Assembly: GCA_035646535.1 (NCBI GenBank)
Contig: DASRPD010000015.1
Span: 1 to 44,287, forward strand
Length of the DNA: 44,287 bases
Reading direction: 5' to 3'
From: DASRPD01 sp035646535
GTDB taxonomy: Bacteria; Actinomycetota; Acidimicrobiia; IMCC26256; JANYLB01
The notes beneath the pieces were generated by a model. The model was not told the DNA's origin and did not search any database. It was given only the letters and a program-made list of their open reading frames with translations. The translations under genes were made by a program, and so were the position numbers. Below, piece after piece: positions 34,363 through 42,129 of this stretch. The stretch's first letter is position 1. Each line of letters opens with the position of its first letter.

Positions 34363-34388
34363 AGTCTAGGGAGCCCGGCTTGTAGACT
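34363..34388. promoter_or_regulatory. Divergent leaderless promoters of the serine hydrolase and rimO
   Basis: Two identical -10 hexamers, TAGACT, face away from each other: 34368-34363 on the minus strand (8 nt before the hydrolase GTG) and 34383-34388 on the plus strand (6 nt before the rimO GTG). Only 14 bp separate them, so the two polymerases would compete. Confidence 0.5.
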
Positions 34389-34394
34389 TCTGGC

Positions 34395-35699
34395 GTGCCG
34401 CGGTTCTTCGTCGAGACTTTGGGGTGTCCGAAGAACGCAGTCGACTCGGACAAGATCGAAGCCTCGCTGGTCGCGGACGGTCTGCAGCGGTCTTCCGAGG
34501 CTGCCACCGCCGATCTCGTCGTCGTGAATACGTGCGCGTTCGTACAGGCAGCCCGCGAGGAGTCGATCGGCACCGTGCTGGCGCTGGCCGGGTCGGCCAA
34601 GCCCGGCGCCCGGCTCGTCGTGACCGGCTGTATGGCTGAACGCTACGGATCCGAGCTGGCCGAGGCGCTGCCCGAGGTGGACGCGGTCGTCGGCTTCGCC
34701 GGCGAGGGTTCGCTCGCCGAAGTGGTGCTTCGGGGTCGCAAGCCAAGCGGGGTCCGCGACCTGCTCGAGCTCGCCCGTCCGGCCCCGGCGGCACCGTGGG
34801 CGTACGTGAAGGTCGCCGAAGGCTGCGATCGGGCGTGCGCGTTCTGCGCGATCCCGTCGTTTCGCGGGGCGCAGCGCTCGCGGAGGCCGGAGTCGATCGA
34901 GGCGGAGGTCCGTGGGCTTCTCGACGGTGGTGCCGCCGAGATCGTGCTCGTCGCGCAAGACCTCGCGTGGTACGGACGTGACGCCGGCGAACCGGGCGCG
35001 CTCGCACCGCTGCTTCGGCGCCTCGACCGGCTCTCCGCCCAGGGGCTCGCGCGCATTCGCCTCCTGTACCTGTACCCGAGCGAAGTCCGCGATCCGCTCG
35101 TTCCGGCGATGCTCGAGCTTCCCACTGTGGTGCCTTACTTCGACCTGTCACTCCAGCACGCGTCGGCGCCGCTGCTGCGACGCATGAAACGCTGGGGGAG
35201 TGGCGACCGCTTCGCCGCCATCATCTCCTCCATCCGCGCCGCGGAGCCGGACGCGACGTTCCGCTCGAGCTTCATCGTCGGGTTCCCCGGCGAGACCGAG
35301 ACCGACCACGCCGAGCTCACCGACTTCCTGGCGGAGGTCCGGCTCGACTGGGCGGGGTTCTTCGCCTTCTCCCGCGAAGACGGCACCGCCGCGGCCGACC
35401 TCGAGGGCGAGGTGGACGGGTCCCTCGTCGCGGAGCGACTGAGGGAATGCACCGAGCTCGGTGACGCCATCACGCGCGACGCGCGTGATGGGCTCGTGGG
35501 CCGGTCGGTCGAGGTGCTCGTGGACTGGATCGACCCGACCACAGGCGTCGCCGTCGGGCGCACCCACCGTGAGGCTCCCGAGATCGACGGCGTCGTACGG
35601 CTCGACGGCGCCGAGCTCGCCCGGCCCGGCGCCGTCGTCACCGCCGAGGTCACCGCCGCGTTCGGCCCTGACCTGGAAGCCAAGGTCGCATCGGCGTGA
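34395..35699 (+). CDS. rimO: Ribosomal protein S12 methylthiotransferase RimO
   Basis: This 434-residue radical SAM methylthiotransferase adds a methylthio group to an Asp of ribosomal protein S12. The N-terminal UPF0004 domain carries three cluster cysteines (Cys11, Cys47, Cys79). The radical SAM motif CDRACAFC gives Cys144, 148 and 151. The opening FVETLGCPKNAVDSD and the LQHASAPLLRRMKRWG segment are RimO-typical, separating it from MiaB. A C-terminal TRAM-like domain is present. GTG start, leaderless. Confidence 0.93.
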   Translation: MPRFFVETLGCPKNAVDSDKIEASLVADGLQRSSEAATADLVVVNTCAFVQAAREESIGTVLALAGSAKPGARLVVTGCMAERYGSELAEALPEVDAVVGFAGEGSLAEVVLRGRKPSGVRDLLELARPAPAAPWAYVKVAEGCDRACAFCAIPSFRGAQRSRRPESIEAEVRGLLDGGAAEIVLVAQDLAWYGRDAGEPGALAPLLRRLDRLSAQGLARIRLLYLYPSEVRDPLVPAMLELPTVVPYFDLSLQHASAPLLRRMKRWGSGDRFAAIISSIRAAEPDATFRSSFIVGFPGETETDHAELTDFLAEVRLDWAGFFAFSREDGTAAADLEGEVDGSLVAERLRECTELGDAITRDARDGLVGRSVEVLVDWIDPTTGVAVGRTHREAPEIDGVVRLDGAELARPGAVVTAEVTAAFGPDLEAKVASA

Positions 35700-36274
35700 T
35701 GGCGATGGAACCCCCGGCGAAGCCGGCACACCGTTTCGGCGTGACCGCGGTCGCCACGCCGGCCAACGTGTTGACCGTGGCCCGCATCGTCTTGGCGGTC
35801 CCCACGTTGATCCTCGTCGTCGATCGGGGTGCCTCGTGGCTGACCGTCGGCCTCTGGTTCGTCCTCACGTCGACCGACGGCCTCGACGGTTGGCTTGCCC
35901 GGCGTGACGGCGCGACACGCTCCGGCGCGTTTCTCGACCCGCTCGCGGACAAGATCCTCATCCTCGGTGGGTTCTTCGCGCTCGTCGCGCGGGGCGACGT
36001 GTGGTGGGTTCCCGTCGCGTTGATCGCGACGCGCGAGGTCTTCGTCTCCATCTACCGGTCGTTGGCGGCTCGGCGTGGCATCTCGCTGCCGGCTCGGCAG
36101 TGGGGGAAGTGGAAGGCCTTCGTCCAGATGCTCGCGGTCGGCATCGTGTTGTTCCCGCCGACGGCCGACGCGCACGCGTTGCACGTCGTCGTCGTCTGGA
36201 CCGCCGTCGCGCTCGCCGTCATCTCCGCGCTCGACATCGTTCGTGGCGGCTGGGTCGAGGCCCGCACCGCCTGA
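35699..36274 (+). CDS. pgsA: CDP-diacylglycerol--glycerol-3-phosphate 3-phosphatidyltransferase
   Basis: This integral membrane CDP-alcohol phosphatidyltransferase makes phosphatidylglycerol phosphate. The signature DGWLAR, then Gly, then DPLAD follows the family pattern D-G-x2-A-R..G-x3-D-x3-D, but the middle gap is seven residues instead of the usual eight. Hydrophobic spans alternate through the 191 residues. Start choice: ATG at 35699 overlaps the rimO stop as TGATG, and a GTG at 35696 would also be possible. Other CDP-alcohol transferases, such as phosphatidylinositol phosphate synthase, are alternatives, but the position next to rimO and cinA favours PgsA. Confidence 0.88.
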   Translation: MAMEPPAKPAHRFGVTAVATPANVLTVARIVLAVPTLILVVDRGASWLTVGLWFVLTSTDGLDGWLARRDGATRSGAFLDPLADKILILGGFFALVARGDVWWVPVALIATREVFVSIYRSLAARRGISLPARQWGKWKAFVQMLAVGIVLFPPTADAHALHVVVVWTAVALAVISALDIVRGGWVEARTA

Positions 36275-36289
36275 GGTCGCCCGCCTGAG

Positions 36290-36338
36290 CCCGCGAGACA
36301 GCCCCGCGAGACGGCCCCGCGAGAGGCCCGGCGAGCGG
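36290..36338 (+). repeat. 13-bp tandem repeats between pgsA and cinA
   Basis: About four degenerate copies of CCCCGCGAGACGG (from 36290, 36302, 36315 and 36328) occupy the gap before the cinA promoter. Confidence 0.8.
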
Positions 36339-36343
36339 AGCCG

Positions 36344-36357
36344 TAGGATTCCCGTTC
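36344..36357 (+). promoter_or_regulatory. Leaderless -10 element of cinA
   Basis: TAGGAT (36344-36349) ends 8 nt before the cinA GTG. No Shine-Dalgarno is present. Confidence 0.4.
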
Positions 36358-37590
36358 GTGCGCTGTGATGTGTTGGCCATCGGAACCGAGCTGCTCTTGG
36401 GCCAGATCGTCGACACCAACAGCTCGTGGATCGGCGAGCAGCTCGCGGCGGTCGGCATCGACACCTACGAGCACCGCAAGGTCGGCGACAACCTCGGGCG
36501 CATGGTCGCCGCCCTCACCGAGATGGCCGACCAGGCCGACGCGGTGATCGTCTGCGGCGGGCTCGGCCCCACTCCCGACGACGTCACCCGCGAAGCGATC
36601 GCCGCGGTCATGGGCGTCGAGCTCGAGCGCCGTCCGGAGCTGGTCGAGGCGATCGAACGGCTCTTCGGCACGCGCCACCGGGACATGCCCGCCAACAATC
36701 TGCGCCAGGCCGACGTGCCCGCGGGTGGGGGCGTGATTCCGAACCCGATCGGCACGGCGCCCGGCCTGCGGTGCGAGATCGGCGACTCGGTCGTCTACGC
36801 GGTGCCGGGTGTGCCCTACGAGATGCGCCAGATGGTGACCGACCACGTGCTGGGCGACCTGCTCGCACGCAGCGGGGAGCAGTCGGTGATCATGTCCAGG
36901 TCACTGAAGACCTGGGGCGCGTCCGAATCGGGCCTCGCCGAGATGATCGACCACCGCGTTGACGCGCAGAGCAATCCGACGATCGCGTTCCTCGCCCGGG
37001 GGATCGAAGGGATCGTGGTGCGCATCACCGCGAAAGCGGCGACGCACGCCGAAGCCCTGGCGCTCATCGCCGGCGAGGAGACGGAGCTGCGCGCGGTGCT
37101 CGGTGATCTCGTCTTCGGCGTCGACGACGAGACGGTCGATTCCGAGGTGCTGCGACTCTGCGAGGAGCGCGGCTGGACCCTCGGCATCGCCGAGTCGGTG
37201 ACCGGTGGTCTCGTCGGAGCGCGGGTCGCCAACGTCGCCGGCGCGAGCCGGGTGTTTCGCGGCTCGGTCACGTCCTACGCCACGGAGGTGAAGCGCTCCG
37301 TGCTCGGTGTCACCGCCGAACGGGCGGTGAGCGAGGAATCCGCACGGCAGATGGCCGATGCCGCCCGGCGGGTCCTCGGCGCGGACGTTGGCATCTCGGT
37401 GACCGGCGTCGCCGGGCCCGACACCCAAGACGACCAGCCCGTCGGCACGGTCTTCTTCGGCATCGCCCTGCCCGGTCGACCGACCGAGGTCGTCTCGACG
37501 GTGCTGCCGGGCGATCGTGAGCGGATCCGCCAGTTCGCCACCATCTCGGTGCTCAACCTGGCGCGCCTGCGGCTGGAGTCGCTCGACTAG
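36358..37590 (+). CDS. cinA: CinA family protein (competence/damage-inducible, NMN amidohydrolase type)
   Basis: This 410-residue full-length CinA has an N-terminal MoaB/Mog-like domain (AIGTELLLGQIVDTNSSWIG, VIVCGGLGPTPDDVTREA, VYAVPGVPYEM) and a C-terminal PncC-type nicotinamide mononucleotide deamidase domain (GIAESVTGGLVGARVANVAG, ISVTGVAGPD, PVGTVFFG). The C-terminal enzyme recycles NMN into NAD. cinA is commonly followed by thpR or recA; here thpR follows and is broken by insertion elements, so recA may lie beyond the window or elsewhere. Confidence 0.93.
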   Translation: MRCDVLAIGTELLLGQIVDTNSSWIGEQLAAVGIDTYEHRKVGDNLGRMVAALTEMADQADAVIVCGGLGPTPDDVTREAIAAVMGVELERRPELVEAIERLFGTRHRDMPANNLRQADVPAGGGVIPNPIGTAPGLRCEIGDSVVYAVPGVPYEMRQMVTDHVLGDLLARSGEQSVIMSRSLKTWGASESGLAEMIDHRVDAQSNPTIAFLARGIEGIVVRITAKAATHAEALALIAGEETELRAVLGDLVFGVDDETVDSEVLRLCEERGWTLGIAESVTGGLVGARVANVAGASRVFRGSVTSYATEVKRSVLGVTAERAVSEESARQMADAARRVLGADVGISVTGVAGPDTQDDQPVGTVFFGIALPGRPTEVVSTVLPGDRERIRQFATISVLNLARLRLESLD

Positions 37591-37606
37591 GTGGGGGCCG
37601 CCTCCG

Positions 37607-37657
37607 CGACGTTTGCTCCGTCGGTGGCGCCATGCGTCACGGAAGCATCAAACATCG
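37607..37657. repeat. Degenerate copy of the extragenic palindrome (copy 2)
   Basis: The right arm is nearly identical to that of copy 1 at 22948-22998 (GCGTCACGGAAGCATCAAAC present). The left arm has diverged (GTTTGCTCCGTCGGTGGCGC), so the stem is partly lost. It lies between cinA and thpR, again in the gap just before a start codon. Confidence 0.85.
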
Positions 37658-37665
37658 GCGCGCGA

Positions 37666-38031
37666 TGAGTCGCTGTTTCGTCTCGGTGCGTCCGCCGCCC
37701 GCGGTCGTCGACGCATTGGCCCGGCGCCTGGCCCCCTGGTCCGACCTGGTCGCCGGGCGCGACCGGTGGCACCTCACACTGCGGTTCCTGGGCGACGTCG
37801 TCGACGAGCGGGCGGTCGCATCACAGCTCGAAGCGGTCGCCGGCTCGGGTTCGTTCGCCGCGCGGCTGGGTGGTGTCGGCACCTTCGGCTCGGGGCGACG
37901 GCGGCGCACCGTCTGGGTTGGCCTCGCCACCGGCGGTGAGGCAATGACCGCCCTTGCGGAGGCCGTGGCCGGCGCGCTCGGTCTCGAGTCGGAGCTCCAC
38001 GTCGCGCACCTGACCCTGTGTCGGCGATCGC
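37666..38031 (+). pseudogene. thpR: RNA 2',3'-cyclic phosphodiesterase ThpR, 3'-truncated
   Basis: The 2H phosphoesterase N-terminus starts MSRCFVSVRPPPAVVDAL, with the first catalytic motif HLTLRFLGD and the second HLTLCRR both present (about residues 37 and 113). About 15 residues after the second HxTx motif, the sequence becomes insertion-element DNA near 38031, so the normal C-terminal strand is missing. The frame reads on antisense to istB and is not meaningful there. ThpR enzymes open 2',3'-cyclic phosphates on RNA. I choose the ATG at 37666; an upstream ATG at 37632 lies inside the palindromic repeat. Confidence 0.75.
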
Positions 38032-38096
38032 GGATTCTCCCCAGTGTCGATCGTCGAAATTCCCCAGGTGATCGGCTGGGTGGGGTGGGGTCGAGA

Positions 38097-38887
38097 CTAC
38101 GTGTTGGGCTGGGTGGTCACCGCCTTTCGGAGGTTGTCGGCGCGGGCGCGGTGGGCGCGCATGCGGTAGCTCTCGCCGTCGATGTTGAACACGACGGAGC
38201 GGTGAAGGAGCCGGTCGAGCATCGCGACGGCGACGGTGGGGTCGTCGAAGATCTGACCCCAGGAGGCGATGCCGAGGTTGGTGGTGAGCACCGTGGAGCT
38301 TTTGAGATAGCGCTGGGTGATGACTTGGAACAGCGCGGCGGCAGCTTCGGATGCGAGGGGCAGGTAGCCGACTTCGTCGATGATCAACAGTCGTGGTCCG
38401 GCGAAGAACCGCATGGTGGTCGCCCACCGTCCTTCGAGCGCCGCGCGGTGACATCGTGCGGCGAGGTCTGCGGCGGTGGTGTAGTAGGTGCGGTAGCCGG
38501 CATCGACCGACGCGCGGCCGAGCCCGACGGCGAGCATGGTCTTGCCGACACCGGGCGGGCCGATGAACAACACGTTGGTGGCGTCTTCAAGAAACGGAGT
38601 GTGGCGAGCTCGTCGACGAGTTTGCGATCAACGCTTGGTTGGGCGTCGAAGTCGAAGTCGTTGAGCCGCCAGGGTGCGGGCAGGTTCGCGAACCGTTCGA
38701 GGCCGGCGTGGCGGCGGGCTTCGGTCGCGGCGACTTCGACGTCGAGGAGCCGTTCCAGGAACGTGGTGTGTCCGAGCTTGGCCTTGGCTGCGTGGTCAAG
38801 CTCACCCGGGAGCGCTTCGGCGGCCGCGGTGAGGCGCAGGTAGGCGAGATGGGCGCGCAGTTTCTGGTAGGTCGAGTTCTCGCTCAC
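38097..38887 (-). pseudogene. istB: IS21-family helper ATPase IstB, frameshifted
   Basis: The N-terminal part (38887 down to about 38590) reads YQKLRAHLAYLRLTAAAEAL to DELATLRFL. The rest, from about 38590 to 38097, lies in a different frame and carries Walker A FIGPPGVGKTMLAVGLG, Walker B LLIIDEVGYLPL and the end RKAVTTQPNT. Loss of one G in the expected TTCTTGGAAGAC (now TTCTTGAAGAC near 38589) explains the shift. The GTG start overlaps the istA stop by 4 bp. Programmed slippage is less likely than decay. Confidence 0.8.
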
Positions 38888-39598
38888 CGTCTCACCTCCA
38901 CCAGCTCGGCGTAACCGGCCAGGTCCACGACGACCGCTCGGCCTTCCTCGCCGAGCAGGTCGGCCGCGGCCGCGAGCGCTTCGGGGCCGGGCGGCCGGTT
39001 CGCTTTGCGCTCACACGGCCGGTCAGTCGTGAACGCGGACAACACCACCCGTTCAAGCGCCGCGTGATGCTCGGCGCTGCGCACGATGCTTCCAGCGCCA
39101 GCCGGCGCGAGCCGATGCGCGGCCAACAGAGCACCGGCCGATGAGTGGACCTCGACCGTCGCCGAGCCGAGCCGGTGCCGCAGCTGCAGGCTCACGTCGG
39201 TGAGCCCGGGTGGCACCGAGTAGCGGGTCCCTCGGAACGCGACCGTTGCGTTCGGTCCGACGACCCGAGTGACCTCAATCGTCGCGGGGAACGCCACGGC
39301 TGGCAGGACGAGGAGCGGCTCGGCATCGCCGAGCACGCCGACGGTCGTCTTCGCGCCGTTGGCGGTGCGACGCGGCCGGGCGTCGCCCGGACCGGCGAGG
39401 AACCGATCCAACGACACCTGCGCCTCCTCAGGGGTGGCCGCGGTCATGGTCCGCCACCACCGTCCACACGTGTAACGCACCGCGGACTCAACCGCGCCTT
39501 TGCGGTTCCCGCGCCGTGGTGGGCACGGCTCCACGATCGCGCCGTAATGCTTCGCGACCGGCGCGATGGCTTCTCCGGCGATCTGAGAGGCCTGGTTT
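38884..39598 (-). pseudogene. istA: IS21-family transposase IstA, 5'-truncated
   Basis: Only the C-terminal half remains. It starts near IAPVAKHYGAIVEPCPPRRG, where the last catalytic Glu region (NRKGAVESAVRY) lies, and runs through FRGTRYSVPPGL and RHRLG to the end. The catalytic N-terminal half is replaced at 39598 by IS3-type sequence. The open frame continuing upstream to 39876 is antisense shadow of the IS3 remnant. Confidence 0.8.
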
Positions 39599-40236
39599 TC
39601 ATGCCGCCCGCTCCGGTTCGGCGACGCGGCCGGCGAGGACATGTTCGTAGGCGACAGGCGCGAGCATCTCGGCTGAGCTGTGACGACGCCGATGGTTGTA
39701 TCGATCGATGAACGCGGCGACCTCGCGGCGGGCCTGGTCCTTGGTGACGAAGTGCCGGCGTGACAACAACTCCCACTCGAGCGTCGAGTTGAAGGACTCA
39801 GCCGCGGCATTGTCCAACGCGGAACCGACCCGGCCCATCGACTGGATGACACCCAACGCCTTGTATGCAGCCGCAAACACGTCGCCGGTGTATTCGCCGC
39901 CCTTGTCGGAATGGAAGATCACCCCGCGAATGTCACCGCCGCGCGTCGCCGCGGCCATGCACAGAGCGGCCTTGGCGAGAGGGGCGTCGTGACGCTCACC
40001 GAGCGCGAACCCCGGCAGGCGACGTGACGCGAGATCCTCGACCGTCGCCAAGTACAACTTGGGTTCATCGGTGGGAATCTCGGTCAGGTCTCCACACCAC
40101 TTCACGTTGATCGCCTCGGCGGTGAAGTCCCGCCCGACCAGGTCAGGCAGAGGTGCGGCGGCCTTGTCGGGACGGGTCAACGACCGCCGCTTGCGTTTCG
40201 GGGAGCGGCCCTGGAGGCGTTGGCGGGCCATCGACG
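39599..40236 (-). pseudogene. IS3-family transposase (OrfB), 5'-truncated
   Basis: The integrase-type DDE domain is intact: DLTEIPTDE (first Asp), FHSDKGGEYTG (second Asp), SALDNAAAESFNSTLEWE (Glu), and the end HRRRHSSAEMLAPVAYE. The upstream helix-turn-helix and OrfA are missing; similarity starts at about RQRLQGRSPKRKRR near 40230. The longer open frame to 40360 is the antisense of an ISAzo13 remnant. It joins truncated istA directly, so it probably inserted into IS21 and was then cut at its own 5' side. Confidence 0.8.
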
Positions 40237-40375
40237 CGGCGAAGCCGCCTACGACCCCGACTGGTATCCCACCGGCGTGAAAATCAGCGACCAGCAACTC
40301 GCGGCCATCCCACTCACACCACACGAATGGCACGGCGAATGGAACTACACCATCGCGCAATCAAACGCGCGGTGA
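40235..40375 (+). pseudogene. C-terminal remnant of an ISAzo13-type transposase
   Basis: The plus frame ends with YPTGVKISDQQLAAIPLTPH, then EWHGEWNYTI, the characteristic last residues of ISAzo13-family (DDE_Tnp_ISAZ013) transposases, followed by TGA at 40373. Only about 45 codons remain, and the 5' side runs into IS3 sequence. Confidence 0.65.
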
Positions 40376-40579
40376 GCCCTAACGCAACACCGAAAGATGG
40401 AGGCGGGCGGCCTGTTGTGGTCGTCGCGTCGGGTGCGCCTGCTTGTCACACACGGCTGGGATTGGGCGAGGCGTTGTTCCGGCGCGCCGGCGACGTCGCG
40501 CAGGTGGTCCTGCGACGCTGGCAGGAGCGACGGGGTGGGCCCGCCGTTTCCGAGGAAGACGTCTATCAAGACATTGTGC
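40376..40579 (+). other. Unassigned 204-bp spacer between IS remnants and mini-element
   Basis: One plus frame is open through here (GGGRPVVVVASGAPACHT, VAQVVLRRWQERRGGPAVSE), but no family is recognised and no start is evident. It may be a decayed gene fragment. Confidence 0.3.
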
Positions 40580-40742
40580 GGCACTGTTGCATTAGCGCAA
40601 AGCGGACACGGATCGGTGCTCACGTCGAGTCGGCTTCGGTGTGCAAACCGAACGAGCCGGCTGATTGCGGTCCGGACGAATCGCCCATTTGGCACCAGGC
40701 AAGTTCCCTGGAGGCGGCGCGCTGACTCAATGCAACAGTGCC
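40580..40742 (+). mobile_element. Short inverted-repeat element, left copy (IS6-like ends)
   Basis: The 163-bp element has perfect terminal inverted repeats of 14 bp (GGCACTGTTGCATT ... AATGCAACAGTGCC); one extra flanking base also pairs on each side. The ends closely match the IS6/IS26 family terminus GGCACTGTTGCAAA. It is far too short for a transposase, so it looks like a MITE or internally deleted IS. No target duplication is seen. A related copy in the same orientation lies at 41930-42090, with shared internal sequence ACGAATCGCCCAT at almost the same offset. Confidence 0.75.
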
Positions 40743-41874
40743 GTACGACGAGCGCGAGGAGACACCCTGGCCGGTGATCCAGGAGGCGGCCAACATCGGC
40801 CTCTACTCCCAAGAGGCGATGACGAACTTCTACTCCGACCCCGCCGGGCTCACTTTCGCGCTGATCAGCGAGGAGCTGACCTGGGGCTGCGCCGGCATCG
40901 CGCTCGCGATCCTCGGGACGACCCTCGGCGTGTCCGGGATCTTGGGCAGCGGCACACCCGAGCAGATGGCCGAGTGGATCCCGCAGTGCTTCGGCACCCC
41001 TGACGACATCCACCTCGCCGCGTTCGCGGTGACCGAGGCCGATGCCGGCTCGGACGTGAGCAGCCTGCGCACCCGGGCTGTCTACGACGAGGCCAAGGAC
41101 GAGTGGGTGATCAACGGCACCAAGACCTGGATCACCAACGGCGGCATCGAGAAGGTCCCGACCGTGCACGTGGTGGTCGCCGCGGTCGAGCCCGGGCTGA
41201 AAGCGCGCGGCCACGCGAGCTTCGTGATCCCGCCCGGCACCCCCGGGCTGCGGATGGGCCAGAAGTTCAAGAAGATGGGCATCCGCGCGAGCCACACCGC
41301 CGAGGTGATCCTCGACGATGTGCGCGTCCCCGGCTCGTGCCTACTCGGCGGCAAGGAGAAGCTCGAGGAGCGTTTCGCCCGGGCGCGCGAGGGCAAGAGC
41401 ACCCGCGTGCAAGCAGCGATGAGCACGTTCGAGGCGAGCCGACCGATGGTCGGCGCGCAGGCACTGGGCATCGCTCGGGCCGCGTACGAGTACGCGCTCG
41501 ACTACGCCAAAGAGCGGGTTACGTTCGGCCGACCGATCATCGAGAACCAGGCGATCGCGTTCAAGCTCGCCGACATGAAGATGGAGATCGACGCGGCCCG
41601 GCTGCTCGTCTGGCGGGCGTGCTGGATGGCGCGCAACGGAAAACAGTTCGTCGCCAGTGAGGGCTCGATGAGCAAGCTCAAGGCGGGTGAGGTCGCGGTA
41701 TGGGCCACCGAGCAGGCGATCCAGATCCTCGGCGGCTACGGCTACGTGCGCGACTACCCGGTCGAGAAGTGGCACCGCGATTCGAAGATCTACACGATCT
41801 TCGAAGGGACGCCGACCTCGGAGATCCAGCGCCTCGTCATCGCCCGAGCCATCTCTGGCGTAAATATTCGCTGA
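40738..41874 (+). CDS. Acyl-CoA dehydrogenase, N-terminally truncated
   Basis: This 378-residue flavoprotein would oxidise acyl-CoA thioesters to enoyl-CoA with FAD. The FAD/substrate segments AFAVTEADAGSDVSS and TKTWITNGG, and the C-terminal QILGGYGYVRDYPVEKWHRDS with the catalytic-Glu region FEGTPTSEIQ, are complete. The N-terminus begins at YDEREETPWPVIQEAANIGL, so about 30-40 residues of the first helices are missing. The only start, GTG 40738, lies within the terminal repeat of the mini-element, which therefore cut the gene. It may be non-functional. Confidence 0.85.
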   Translation: MPYDEREETPWPVIQEAANIGLYSQEAMTNFYSDPAGLTFALISEELTWGCAGIALAILGTTLGVSGILGSGTPEQMAEWIPQCFGTPDDIHLAAFAVTEADAGSDVSSLRTRAVYDEAKDEWVINGTKTWITNGGIEKVPTVHVVVAAVEPGLKARGHASFVIPPGTPGLRMGQKFKKMGIRASHTAEVILDDVRVPGSCLLGGKEKLEERFARAREGKSTRVQAAMSTFEASRPMVGAQALGIARAAYEYALDYAKERVTFGRPIIENQAIAFKLADMKMEIDAARLLVWRACWMARNGKQFVASEGSMSKLKAGEVAVWATEQAIQILGGYGYVRDYPVEKWHRDSKIYTIFEGTPTSEIQRLVIARAISGVNIR

Positions 41875-41929
41875 CCGGCTGTCCACCGAGTCCGCCTGAT
41901 TCGTGGGTCCATCCCTACTCATCCCTACC

Positions 41930-42090
41930 GGCACTGTTGCGTTGATCGATGGCAAATCGGACACAACGCCGGCTCCCCTTTGGGCTGGTGCTGTGTGCGA
42001 ATCAACGGTCGATTCCGGGCCGCACGAATCGCCCATCTGACGCCTCGCGGCCGTCCGCACGGCGTGCGCCGACTCAATGCAACAGGTGCC
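41930..42090 (+). mobile_element. Short inverted-repeat element, right copy (IS6-like ends)
   Basis: The 161-bp element starts GGCACTGTTGCGTT and ends AATGCAACAGGTGCC, with one inserted G in the right end. It is in direct orientation to the copy at 40580-40742 and shares CGGACAC and ACGAATCGCCCAT in its interior. The two copies bracket the acyl-CoA dehydrogenase gene. Confidence 0.7.
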
Positions 42091-42117
42091 TAACGGGTCG
42101 ATACGCAGGAAGGTCGG

Positions 42118-42129
42118 TAAGTTGTGACC
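42118..42129 (+). promoter_or_regulatory. Leaderless -10 element of the hemolysin III gene
   Basis: TAAGTT (42118-42123) ends 6 nt before the ATG at 42130 and 27 nt after the right mini-element. Confidence 0.4.

Larger units (their letters stand above)
38032..40375. mobile_element. Nested insertion-sequence remnants (IS21, IS3, ISAzo13 types)
   Basis: This block interrupts thpR. From left to right it holds an IS21-type istB (frameshifted) and the istA C-terminal half on the minus strand, an IS3-type transposase fragment on the minus strand abutting istA at 39598, and the C-terminal end of an ISAzo13-type transposase on the plus strand. A TGTCGATCGTCG stretch at 38043 may be the IS21 end. No complete element or target duplication is visible. 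Confidence 0.75.

Noticed and set aside
37632..38843. A 403-codon ORF starting at 37632 as one protein
   Set aside because: Only the part to about 38031 is ThpR; the rest is antisense to istB, and the first codons lie in the palindromic repeat.
40345..41295. A minus-strand 316-codon ORF over the mini-element and acyl-CoA dehydrogenase
   Set aside because: It is antisense to a well-supported gene, is rich in Arg/His/Gly and matches nothing recognised.
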